64,000 nt of DNA from Simplicispira suum (GTDB lineage Bacteria; Pseudomonadota; Gammaproteobacteria; Burkholderiales; Burkholderiaceae_C): contig NZ_CP027669.1 of assembly GCF_003008595.1 (NCBI RefSeq), forward strand, positions 1,984,001 to 2,048,000, in the 5' to 3' direction. Made by a program: the position numbers and the translations under genes. Below, piece after piece: positions 1 to 8,197 of this stretch. Within the stretch, counting starts at the first letter, position 1, and each line of letters opens with the position of its first letter. The notes under the pieces are model-generated. The model did not search any database, was not told where the DNA came from, and worked only from the letters and a program-made list of their open reading frames with translations.

Positions 1-1536
1 CGCAACCCGCGCATGTTCCAGTCTGGCCGCCAAGACCGCCAGTTTTACGCGGACTTGTGGGCGCAACTGCTGCGCACTGGACATTGGCAAGGCGAACTGT
101 GGAACAAGCGCAAGAATGGCGAAATTTTTCCCGAGCAAGCGGCCATCAGCGCGGTGAGCGATGCGGGCGGCACCGTCACCCATTTCATCTGCATGTTCAC
201 CGACCAGTCCCAGAGCCGGGCGCGCGAGCAGCAGGTCGAGTTTCTGGTCGGCCACGATCCGCTCACCGGCCTGGCCAACCGCGATAGCTTGGTCGTGGAA
301 CTCGAAGCCATTCGCGAGCAGGCTAGGGCCAGCGGCGAGCATTTCGCCGTGCTGCAGCTGAACCTCGACCGGTTCAAGGAGGTGAACGAAAGCTATGGCC
401 ACACCGTGGGCGACGCCGTCCTGCGCCACATCGCCGCGCAGGTGCAGCAGGCGCTGCGTCCGGGCGACCTGATTGCACGCCTCGCTGGCGACGAGATCGC
501 CGTCGTTGCCCGCAACCTGCGCCATGCGGACGGCGCCGCCGCCGTTGCTCGCAAGCTGATGGAAGCGGCAGCCAGGCCTTGGTGTGCGCCTGAGGGCTTT
601 GAAGTGGTGGTCAGAGCCAGCGTCGGCATCTGCATGTATCCGGACCATATGGCGTCCACCGAAGCCCTGCTGCAGGGCGCGCACTCGGCCGTCTATGGCG
701 CCAAGGCGCTGGGGCGCGGCGCCTGGTGCTTCTACGACGAGGCCATGACGCAGGCTGCGCGCGAGCGCCTGACGCTGGAGGCCCGCCTGCGCCGTGCGCT
801 GGCGGAGGGCGAGCTGCGGCTGTACTACCAGCCGCAGGTCGACATTGCCAGTGGCCGGATCGTTGGCGCCGAGGCTTTGCTGCGCTGGCAAGACCCGGAC
901 GAGGGCCTCATTTCTCCCGATCGTTTCATTCCCGTGGCCGAGTCGTCGGGCCTGATCGCGCCCATCGGCCAGTGGGTACTTGAGGAGGCCTGCCGCCAGG
1001 CGCAGCAATGGCTCACGGCGGGGCTGCCAGCGCTGACCATGGCGGTCAACGTGTCGCCGCGCCAGTTTTTGTTGGGGGATCTTGTGGCGGGCGTCGGCCA
1101 GGCCTTGTCACAAAGCGGGTTCCCGGCCAACTTTTTGGAGCTTGAAATTACCGAAAGCGCCATGGCCGAGCGGCCCGAGCAGGCCTTGGCGCTGCTTAAC
1201 CGGCTGGGCGACCTGGGCCTGCGGCTGGCGGTGGACGACTTTGGCACCGGCTACTCATCGCTGGCGCACATCAAGCGGTTTCCCATCGACGTGCTCAAGA
1301 TCGACCAAGGCTTTGTGCGCGACATCCCCGAGAGCGCTGATGACATGGCGATTTGCTCTGCCATCATTGCCATGGGCCACAGCATGGGCTTTGCTGTTTT
1401 GGCCGAAGGCGTGGAAACGCCGGCCCAACTCGACTTTCTGCGGGAGCGCGGTTGCGACAACTACCAGGGCTATCTGCGCAGCCGACCGGTTCCGCCAGAC
1501 GCCTTTGAGGCGTTGCTGCGCGCTCAAAGCGTTTGA
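1..1536 (+). CDS. PAS-GGDEF-EAL signalling protein (5' end outside window)
   Basis: The frame is open from base 1, so the N-terminus lies outside the window; the first ATG at 13 is internal. The start of the visible protein has a PAS/PAC look (HWQGELWNKRKNGE), then a GGDEF domain (about nt 240-735) and an EAL domain (about nt 760-1500). The EAL domain keeps EALLRW (nt 871-888), ITESAM and DDFGTGYSS, which are hallmarks of c-di-GMP phosphodiesterases. The cyclase signature is AGDEI (nt 484-498) instead of GGDEF, so cyclase activity is doubtful. The inferred role is a cytoplasmic c-di-GMP phosphodiesterase controlled by its PAS sensor. It converges with the downstream gene, 12 bp away. Confidence 0.93.
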   Translation, partial: RNPRMFQSGRQDRQFYADLWAQLLRTGHWQGELWNKRKNGEIFPEQAAISAVSDAGGTVTHFICMFTDQSQSRAREQQVEFLVGHDPLTGLANRDSLVVELEAIREQARASGEHFAVLQLNLDRFKEVNESYGHTVGDAVLRHIAAQVQQALRPGDLIARLAGDEIAVVARNLRHADGAAAVARKLMEAAARPWCAPEGFEVVVRASVGICMYPDHMASTEALLQGAHSAVYGAKALGRGAWCFYDEAMTQAARERLTLEARLRRALAEGELRLYYQPQVDIASGRIVGAEALLRWQDPDEGLISPDRFIPVAESSGLIAPIGQWVLEEACRQAQQWLTAGLPALTMAVNVSPRQFLLGDLVAGVGQALSQSGFPANFLELEITESAMAERPEQALALLNRLGDLGLRLAVDDFGTGYSSLAHIKRFPIDVLKIDQGFVRDIPESADDMAICSAIIAMGHSMGFAVLAEGVETPAQLDFLRERGCDNYQGYLRSRPVPPDAFEALLRAQSV

Positions 1537-1548
1537 TCAGCTGCTGGG

Positions 1549-2373
1549 CTATTTGCGCAGCGGCGCGCAGGCGTCCTGCGGTGGCAGCTCAGCCGTCACG
1601 GGTGCCAGATCTGCTTCTATTTCAATAGCTGGTTGCGCTTTTCCTGATTGCGCTAGGACCACTTTTACTTCAAAATTTCTGGGTAAATATTGGGGTACGC
1701 CGCGGCTGCGCAGTACGTGGCCGGCGCCGGCAATCAGCAGCACGGTCTGGCCTGGAGCGCGCGGTGCTGCAGCCAGCGTGCGCGCCATGCTCCGGTCGCG
1801 CGCCATTTGGATGCGCACCATGCCCGGCAACTGCGCCTCAGGCAGCAAATCGCAATGGCCTTCGCGCACGGCCTGCAGTTGTGCGCTGTGCGCGGCCGGA
1901 GGCAAGGCGGCGTCCAGGGCTTCGTCCTGCATGGCGGTGCGCATGGCGGCGCGTGGCAAATTGCCGCCAAGCACAGGAACAGCGGCGCGCACGGCCGCCA
2001 TCACCGCGACTTTGTAGGGCTGCCAGGGCCACAGGCGCTCGTCCCAGACAAGCGCAGCGCGCGCGCTGGCTTCGTCGGCATCGGCGGGCAGCGCAGCCGT
2101 ACTGTGGCCGGCCTCGGCCATTTCCAGCACCAGGGCCGAGAGCCTGCCCTGGGCCACCAGCCATTGCACGGCCGCCGCTTCCATCGCCTGGTGCGCCGGC
2201 GCGTCGTGCTGCTCACCCAGCAAAATGATGTCGGCCGGCATCAGTGCTGCCAGACTCTCGGGCCAGCCCCCTGGCAGGCGCACCGGGGCCGCACAGCCGA
2301 GCAGCAGTGCCAGTACCGCAGCCGCAATGGCATGCGGCCAGCGTCCAGACGCGACGAATAAGGCAGTTTTCAT
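1549..2373 (-). CDS. ChaN family lipoprotein
   Basis: The 274-aa protein starts with a signal peptide and a lipobox ending in Cys27 (LLLGC). The ADIILLGEQHD segment (about residues 47-57), a Pro-Tyr-containing middle part and a C-terminal VLLIAGAGHV motif are typical of the ChaN/DUF399 family, whose members are haem-binding lipoproteins linked to iron uptake. Here the role is inferred from family only. It is transcribed divergently from narX with 73 bp between start codons. Residues about 235-255 are encoded by a copy of a dispersed palindromic repeat (nt 1611-1671), so the C-terminal tail is partly repeat-derived. Confidence 0.88.
   Translation of the reverse strand: MKTALFVASGRWPHAIAAAVLALLLGCAAPVRLPGGWPESLAALMPADIILLGEQHDAPAHQAMEAAAVQWLVAQGRLSALVLEMAEAGHSTAALPADADEASARAALVWDERLWPWQPYKVAVMAAVRAAVPVLGGNLPRAAMRTAMQDEALDAALPPAAHSAQLQAVREGHCDLLPEAQLPGMVRIQMARDRSMARTLAAAPRAPGQTVLLIAGAGHVLRSRGVPQYLPRNFEVKVVLAQSGKAQPAIEIEADLAPVTAELPPQDACAPLRK
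1611..1671 (-). repeat. Dispersed palindromic repeat A, copy 1 (inside chaN-like gene)
   Basis: On the minus strand it reads GTGGTCCTAGCGC, an 11-nt spacer, GCGCAACCAGCTATTGAAAT. This matches the family consensus GGCCTCTAGCGCTTAT - short loop - ATAAGCGCTA(gc)AGCTAT. It lies entirely within a reading frame and is translated. Confidence 0.75.
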
Positions 2374-2446
2374 GGCTGCATGCTACTGGTGCCGCGCTGT
2401 GCGCAATCCGCCCAGGGCCGCAAGGTGCTCCCTTACACTGCCCGCC

Positions 2447-4381
2447 ATGCGGACCGGCACCACGCTCACCACCAAGCTCCTGACCATGGGCATGGTGTTC
2501 TTGCTGGTCACCCTCAGCTCCATCAGCGTGACGCTTTGGGTCACCTGGAAGCTCGAAGGCGGCGCCGCCGCCGTGAACGAGGCCGGCCGCTTGCGCATGC
2601 GCACCATGCGCATGGCGCTGGCGGTGGAAAACGGCGCGCGCGACAAGCTCCTGGCGAATGCGGAAATGATTGAAGGCAGTCTGGAGCTGTTGCGCACCGG
2701 CGATCCGGACCATCCGCTGTTCGTCCCCTGGAGCGATGAAACCCGCGCGCGTTTTGCCGATGTGCGCAGCCAGTGGACCACGGTGCGCCAAGAGTGGCTG
2801 GCGCGAGAAGCGCCGCCCGTGCCGGTGCTGGTGGCGCGCGCCGACGAGATGGCTGAGGTGATGAACCTCTTCGTGGATGCCATTGAGGTGCAGATCGCGC
2901 GCTGGACTGCGGCGCTGCACGTGCTGCAGCTTTTCATGATGGGCTTGACGATTCTCGTTGCGTTCGGCGTGGTGGTCATGACCGGCCTGGTGGTCATCAA
3001 CCCGGTGGCGCGCCTGCAGGAGGCGTTTTTGCAGATACGCCAGGGTCTGCTGGGCACGCGCCTGCCGGTGGAAACGGACGACGAATTCGGTCAGCTCAAT
3101 GAGGGTTTTAACCGCATGGCGCAGGCCCTGCAGACCTCGCACGACGACCTTGCGCTCAAGGTGCGCGAGAAAACCGCCAGCATCGAGGACAAGAACCAGC
3201 GCCTTTCCGCGCTGTATGAAGTGAGCGCTTTGGCCGCACAGGCACCCAACTTGAAAGAGCTCACGCAGGGCTTTGTGCAACAGGTGCGGCGCGTCGCGGG
3301 AGCCGACGCGGCTGTTGTGCGCTGGTCGAACGAGGGCAACGAGCACTATGTCATCCTGGCCGCCGACGGCCTTCCGCGTTCCATGACCGAGGAGGAGCAG
3401 TGCCTGCGCGCCGGCAGCTGCTTTTGTGGCCAAGCCCAAAGTCTGCCCGACGCGCGCGTCATCCCTATCAGCATTGCGACGCCCATGGTGTTGCCGCACT
3501 GCCACGAGGCGGGCTACCAAACCCTGGTGGCCTTGCCTGTGATGGTGCATCAGCGCGTGCTGGGCGAACTCAACTTGTTTTTTCGCGCCGAACTGGAGCT
3601 ATCGCCCGACATGCGCGAGCTGCTGGAAGCCATGGTGCGCCATCTGGCCAGCAGCATGGAGGGGCTGCGCGCGGCGGCGCTGGAGCGCGAGGGCGCTGTG
3701 GCCGAAGAGCGTGGCATGCTGGCGCGTGAGCTGCACGACTCGATTGCGCAGTCGCTCGCGTTTCTCAAAATTCAGACACAGTTGCTGCGCGACGCAGTGA
3801 AAAAGGGCAACGACATCGCGCGCGACCGCAGCATGGCCGAACTGGATGTCGGGGTGCGCGAGTGCTATGCCGATGTGCGTGAGTTGCTGGTGCATTTTCG
3901 TACCCGTGCAAGCGAGGAGGACATCGAAGAGGCGCTGCGCACCACGCTCTCAAAATTTGGCCACCAGACCGGTATCGCCGCCCATCTCAGCATGGAAGGA
4001 CACGGCTTGCCACTGGACGCCGACGTGCAGATTCAGGTGCTGCACATGGTGCAGGAGGCGCTCTCCAATGTGCGCAAGCATGCTCGCGCTACGGTGGTGA
4101 ATGTTCGGGTTCAGCGCCATCCCGAGTGGCGCTTCGAGGTGCAGGACAACGGCATAGGCTTTGATGCAGGGCTCGCCATGGCGGCCGACTCTTTGCACGT
4201 CGGCCTGCGCATCTTGCGCGAGCGCGCCGAAGGCATCAACGCGCGGGTCGAGGTGCAGTCCGCACCCGGTGCGGGCACCACGGTGTGCATCGCACTGCCA
4301 CACAACGAACCAGGGGCGTCTGGCGGCGCAACGCCGTCCGAATCGCCTGCGCCCCAACTGCCTTCGTGGAGTTCGCTATGA
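2447..4381 (+). CDS. narX: Nitrate/nitrite sensor histidine kinase NarX
   Basis: The 644-aa inner-membrane sensor has TM1 at about residues 10-33, a periplasmic domain opening with the P-box-like AGRLRMRTMRMA, TM2 near residues 155-185, a HAMP region, and a Cys-containing central domain (QCLRAGSCFCGQ and PHCHEAG). The HisKA_3 kinase region has phospho-acceptor His430 (LARELHDSIAQSL), and an ATPase N-box (DNGIGF) lies near the end. These are all NarX/NarQ traits. A much longer open frame begins at 2225, but the ATG at 2447 puts TM1 at the N-terminus and clears the divergent chaN gene. The stop overlaps the narL start by 4 bp, indicating translational coupling. It senses nitrate and phosphorylates NarL. 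Confidence 0.95.
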   Translation: MRTGTTLTTKLLTMGMVFLLVTLSSISVTLWVTWKLEGGAAAVNEAGRLRMRTMRMALAVENGARDKLLANAEMIEGSLELLRTGDPDHPLFVPWSDETRARFADVRSQWTTVRQEWLAREAPPVPVLVARADEMAEVMNLFVDAIEVQIARWTAALHVLQLFMMGLTILVAFGVVVMTGLVVINPVARLQEAFLQIRQGLLGTRLPVETDDEFGQLNEGFNRMAQALQTSHDDLALKVREKTASIEDKNQRLSALYEVSALAAQAPNLKELTQGFVQQVRRVAGADAAVVRWSNEGNEHYVILAADGLPRSMTEEEQCLRAGSCFCGQAQSLPDARVIPISIATPMVLPHCHEAGYQTLVALPVMVHQRVLGELNLFFRAELELSPDMRELLEAMVRHLASSMEGLRAAALEREGAVAEERGMLARELHDSIAQSLAFLKIQTQLLRDAVKKGNDIARDRSMAELDVGVRECYADVRELLVHFRTRASEEDIEEALRTTLSKFGHQTGIAAHLSMEGHGLPLDADVQIQVLHMVQEALSNVRKHARATVVNVRVQRHPEWRFEVQDNGIGFDAGLAMAADSLHVGLRILRERAEGINARVEVQSAPGAGTTVCIALPHNEPGASGGATPSESPAPQLPSWSSL

Positions 4382-5073
4382 ACCCAGACAGCGCCATTTC
4401 CGTTTTCGTGGTCGACGATCACAACTTGTTCCGCCGGGGCCTGGTTGCGCTGCTGTCGCTGGACGACGGCCTGCGCGTGGTCGGTGAGGCGGGCGACGCG
4501 GCCGAGGCACTGCGCCTGGTGCCGGTTCTGCAGCCCCAGGTGATCTTGCTGGACAACCATCTGCCGGGGGTGCTTGGCATCGACGCGGTGCGCGGCTTGC
4601 GCGCTGCGTCGCCGGCAAGCCACGTGCTGATGCTCACTGTGAGCGAGGATGCGCAGGACCTGGCAACTGCTCTGCGCAATGGCGCCCAGGGCTATTTGTT
4701 GAAAACCATCGAGGGTGATTTGCTGGCCGAGGCCATTCGCCGCGCGGCGGCTGGTGAGCCGGTGGTGAGCCCAGAGCTGATGGGCAAGCTGGTGGCGGCG
4801 TTTCAGTCGCAGGGCGGGCCGCCGCCCGTCGCGCCGATGCAAACCACTGCGCCGGTGCCTTCCACCAGCGCTGCGACTGCGCCGCCGCCGCTCTCGCCGC
4901 GCGAAGAAGAAGTGCTGCGCGAGATTGCGCTGGGGGCGAGCAACAAGGAGATTGCGCGCACGCTCGATATCGCTGAGACCACGGTAAAGATTCACGTGCA
5001 GCACATCTTGCGCAAGCTGGGCCTCAGTTCCCGTGTGCAGGCGGCGGTCTACGCCGCCAACCCCCGTCATTGA
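4378..5073 (+). CDS. narL: Nitrate/nitrite response regulator NarL
   Basis: The 231-aa protein has an N-terminal receiver domain (VVDDHNLFRRG; phosphorylatable Asp in VILLDNHLPG; conserved Lys in LLKTIEGD) and a LuxR/NarL-type HTH at the C-terminus (LSPREEEVLREIALGASNKE onward). A Pro/Ala-rich linker of about 25 residues joins them. The ATG overlaps the narX stop (ATGA). It would bind DNA upstream of the nitrate reductase genes when phosphorylated by NarX. The next genes in the same direction are narK1K2GHJI, which supports the assignment. Confidence 0.95.
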   Translation: MNPDSAISVFVVDDHNLFRRGLVALLSLDDGLRVVGEAGDAAEALRLVPVLQPQVILLDNHLPGVLGIDAVRGLRAASPASHVLMLTVSEDAQDLATALRNGAQGYLLKTIEGDLLAEAIRRAAAGEPVVSPELMGKLVAAFQSQGGPPPVAPMQTTAPVPSTSAATAPPPLSPREEEVLREIALGASNKEIARTLDIAETTVKIHVQHILRKLGLSSRVQAAVYAANPRH

Positions 5074-5081
5074 TTTTCCTC

Positions 5082-5103
5082 GAGTAGTTCTTTCGAACTA
5101 CTC
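5082..5103. promoter_or_regulatory. Perfect 9-bp inverted repeat between narL and narK1
   Basis: GAGTAGTTC, a TTTC loop, then GAACTACTC, starting 8 bp after the narL stop. It is not followed by a T-run, so it is either a weak terminator or processing hairpin at the narXL end, or a protein-binding palindrome 115 bp upstream of narK1. It does not fit the NarL 7-2-7 or FNR consensus. Confidence 0.6.
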
Positions 5104-5218
5104 CCCTGGGTAAACCCTCGTCCTTCTTTTCCGCTGCACCCCTCCACCTGAAGGATAGCCAGCGGCGCCACCGTGCGCCAACATCGCTTCACTCATTCAA
5201 AAGAGAGGAAAAGCGCAA

Positions 5219-6508
5219 ATGGCTACCGCCCCGCTCACTGCAGGCAAGGGTCCCGAAAAGGGACGAGAAGCCTGGTCCGTGCTCATCGTGAGCACCCTGG
5301 CCTTTACGGTCTGCTTCATGGTGTGGATGATGTTCGCTGTCATCGGCATCCCGCTCAAGAAGACCCTGGGGCTCAACGCCACCGAATTTGGCCTGCTGAC
5401 GGCCATGCCCGTGCTCTCGGGCTCGCTTATCCGCGTGCCGCTGGGCATCTGGACCGACAAGTACGGCGGCCGCATCGTCATGGCCGTCTTGCTGGCCATC
5501 ACGGTGCCCGCCATCTGGTTCATGGCCTACGCCACGCAGTATTGGCACTTTCTGGTCATTGGCCTGGTGTTGGGCTTGGCCGGTGGCTCGTTCTCGGTCG
5601 GTACGCCCTACGTGGCACGCTGGTTCCCCAGGGACCGCCAGGGTATGGCCATGGGCGTGTTTGGCGCCGGCAATTCGGGCGCGGCGGTGAACAAGTTTGT
5701 GGCGCCGGCGCTGGTCGTGGCCTTCGGCTGGACCATGGTGCCCAAGGTGTACGCCGTGATCATGCTGATTACGCTCATCATCTTCTGGTTCGGCAGCTCC
5801 AGCGATCCGCGCCATCTGGTGTCATCGAAGGTGAAGTTCATGGACCAGCTCAAGGCGCTGAAGGACCCGCGTGTGCTCAAGTACTGCCAGTACTACAGCA
5901 TCGTCTTCGGCGGCTACGTGGCGCTCTCCTTGTGGATGGTGCAGTACTACGTCGGTGAATATGGCCTGGACATCCGCATCGCAGCCTTGCTTGCAGCCTG
6001 CTTCTCGCTGCCCGGTGGCGTGCTGCGCGCCATCGGCGGCTGGTTGTCGGACAAGTACGGTGCGCACAGCGTCACCTGGTGGGTGATGTGGGTGAGCTGG
6101 ATTTGCCTGTTCCTGCTGAGCTATCCGCAGACCGACTTCACCATCCAGACCATCAACGGTGTGCAGACCTGGCACTTGGGCCTGAACGTGTACGCCTTCA
6201 CCGGCCTCATGTTTGCGCTTGGTATCGCGTTCGCGTTCGGCAAGGCCAGCGTTTTCAAGTATGTCAGCGACGACTACCCCGAGAACATCGGCACCGTCAG
6301 CGGCATCGTCGGTCTGGCCGGCGGTCTGGGCGGCTTCGTTCTGCCCATCATGTTCGGCATGCTGGTGGACATCACCGGCATCCGTTCCAGCGCCTTCATG
6401 CTGATGTACGCGGTGGTCTGGGTTTCGCTCATCTGGATGTACTGGACCGAAGTGCGCAGGGCCAGCCCCATGGGCGATCAGAGCAAATCTCTTTCCCTCC
6501 AAAACTGA
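5219..6508 (+). CDS. narK1: Nitrate/nitrite transporter, NarK1 type
   Basis: The 429-aa, 12-TM MFS protein carries both NarK 'nitrate signature' glycine motifs, GAGNSGAAV near residue 147 and GLAGGLGGF near residue 362. Arginines in SLIRVPLG and GGVLRAIGG match the substrate-binding arginines of NarK. In the Comamonadaceae and Pseudomonas arrangement the shorter first paralogue is usually the nitrate/proton symporter; that subtype is inferred from length and order, not shown by the sequence. The RBS AGAGGAAAA precedes the ATG. It is first in a run leading through narK2 to narGHJI. Confidence 0.92.
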   Translation: MATAPLTAGKGPEKGREAWSVLIVSTLAFTVCFMVWMMFAVIGIPLKKTLGLNATEFGLLTAMPVLSGSLIRVPLGIWTDKYGGRIVMAVLLAITVPAIWFMAYATQYWHFLVIGLVLGLAGGSFSVGTPYVARWFPRDRQGMAMGVFGAGNSGAAVNKFVAPALVVAFGWTMVPKVYAVIMLITLIIFWFGSSSDPRHLVSSKVKFMDQLKALKDPRVLKYCQYYSIVFGGYVALSLWMVQYYVGEYGLDIRIAALLAACFSLPGGVLRAIGGWLSDKYGAHSVTWWVMWVSWICLFLLSYPQTDFTIQTINGVQTWHLGLNVYAFTGLMFALGIAFAFGKASVFKYVSDDYPENIGTVSGIVGLAGGLGGFVLPIMFGMLVDITGIRSSAFMLMYAVVWVSLIWMYWTEVRRASPMGDQSKSLSLQN

Positions 6509-6532
6509 GCCACTGCGGCCAGAACCTTCATC

Positions 6533-8161
6533 ATGAACAACAAAACCACCAGCGGCGCCGACATTGTCGATTGGCGCCCCGAGGACGAACAGTTCTGGGA
6601 ATCCACCGGCAAGAAGATTGCCTACCGCAATCTCTGGATTTCCATTCCGGCCCTGCTTTGCGGCTTCGCTGTCTGGGGCATGTGGGGCATCATCACGGTG
6701 CAAATGCTCAACCTGGGCTATCCGTTCAGCCAGGCCGAACTGTTCACCCTGACCGCCATCGCTGGCCTGGCGGGCGCGACGATGCGCATCCCGGCTTCGT
6801 TCCTGATCCGGCTCTCGGGTGGGCGCAACACCATTTTCCTCACCACTGCCATGCTGCTGGCCCCGGCCATCGGCACCGGCATCGTGCTGCAGCATCCGGA
6901 GTGGCCGCTGTGGTCCTTTCAGCTGATGGCCTTGTGGTGCGGTGTGGGGGGCGGCAACTTCGCCTCTTCGATGTCCAACATCTCCACCTTCTTTCCCAAG
7001 CGCCTGCAAGGCACCGGGCTGGGTCTGAATGCGGGCCTGGGCAATTTCGGCGTGACCACAATGCAGATCGTCATCCCTTTGGTGATGACCGTGCCCTTGC
7101 TGGGATCGCTCGGCGGTGAGTCGATGACGCTGCAAAAGGAAAGCGGCTGGATTTTTGGCGCGATCCAGCCGGGTACGGCCACCTGGATTCAGAACGCCGG
7201 CTTTGCCTGGGTGTTGTCACTGGTGCCGCTGTCCATCCTGTGCTGGTTTGGCATGAACAACCTCAAAACAGTCTCGCCGGACACAGGCAACCCGATCACG
7301 GCCTTCCTGAAAATCATCTGGCTCTACACGCTCTCGTTCATTCCAGCGGGGGTCGGCCTGTATCTCTACCTGCCAGCGCCCAGTGGCCTGGGGATGCTGA
7401 ACATGTGGCTTGCCATGCCGCTCATCATCGTGAGCACGCTGATGGTGATGAAGCTCACCGCATTTGGCGCGATGAAGGAAAACGTTGCCAAGCAGTTCGC
7501 GATCTTCAGTAACAAACACACTTGGTCGCTTACCATCCTGTACATCGTCACTTTCGGTTCCTTCATTGGCTTTTCGATGGCGTTGCCGCTGTCGATGAAA
7601 GTCATCTTTGGTATCAGCCATGTGCCCGACGCCAACGGCATCCTGCAACACACACTGGTCAACCCCAACGGACCGCCCGTGTTGGCCTACGCCTGGATCG
7701 GCCCCTTCGTGGGTGCCGCCATTCGCCCGGTGGGAGGCTGGATTTCTGACAAGCTCGGTGGTTCCATTGTTACCCAATGGGTGTGCGCGGCCATGGTGGT
7801 CGCCGGCGTGGCGGTGGGTTATGTGATGCAACTCGCCTACCAATCGGCTACGCCGGAAGAGTACTTTTTCATCTTCCTCACCTTGTTCATCGTGCTCTTT
7901 GCTGCAAGCGGCATTGGCAACGGTTCCACTTTCCGAACCATCGGTGTAATCTTTGACCGCCAACAGGCCGGCCCTGTCCTGGGCTGGACCTCGGCGGTCG
8001 CCGCCTACGGTGCCTTCATCGCGCCAGTGGTGATTGGCCAGCAGATCAAGCTCGGCACGCCGCAGATGGCGATGTACGGATTTGCTGTGTTTTACGCCTT
8101 GTGCCTGCTACTGAACTGGTGGTTCTATTTGCGAAAAAACGCCGAAATCAAGAACCCCTGA
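6533..8161 (+). CDS. narK2: Nitrate/nitrite transporter, NarK2 type
   Basis: The 542-aa MFS protein lies 24 bp after narK1. It has NarK signature motifs (GLGNFGVTT near residue 166, AAYGAFIAPV near residue 490) and arginines in GATMRIPAS and GAAIRPVGGW. It is about 110 residues longer than NarK1, with extra hydrophilic stretches before TM1 and between mid-protein TM segments. The NarK2 type is generally a nitrate/nitrite antiporter that supplies nitrate to the cytoplasmic NarG active site and exports nitrite; the exchange mode here is inferred from family. Confidence 0.92.
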   Translation: MNNKTTSGADIVDWRPEDEQFWESTGKKIAYRNLWISIPALLCGFAVWGMWGIITVQMLNLGYPFSQAELFTLTAIAGLAGATMRIPASFLIRLSGGRNTIFLTTAMLLAPAIGTGIVLQHPEWPLWSFQLMALWCGVGGGNFASSMSNISTFFPKRLQGTGLGLNAGLGNFGVTTMQIVIPLVMTVPLLGSLGGESMTLQKESGWIFGAIQPGTATWIQNAGFAWVLSLVPLSILCWFGMNNLKTVSPDTGNPITAFLKIIWLYTLSFIPAGVGLYLYLPAPSGLGMLNMWLAMPLIIVSTLMVMKLTAFGAMKENVAKQFAIFSNKHTWSLTILYIVTFGSFIGFSMALPLSMKVIFGISHVPDANGILQHTLVNPNGPPVLAYAWIGPFVGAAIRPVGGWISDKLGGSIVTQWVCAAMVVAGVAVGYVMQLAYQSATPEEYFFIFLTLFIVLFAASGIGNGSTFRTIGVIFDRQQAGPVLGWTSAVAAYGAFIAPVVIGQQIKLGTPQMAMYGFAVFYALCLLLNWWFYLRKNAEIKNP

Positions 8162-8197
8162 ATCTGCCCCTTTTTCCCTGCTTCTCGGAGACAACCC

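Noticed and set aside
5070..5083. Possible FNR/Dnr box (TTGAT-TTTC-CTCGA) upstream of narK1
   Set aside because: Only the first half-site fits; the second matches three of five bases and overlaps the narL stop.
5099..5112. Possible NarL heptamer pair (TACTCCC/CTGGGTA)
   Set aside because: Spacing is zero instead of two bases and each heptamer has a mismatch, so it does not meet the 7-2-7 rule.
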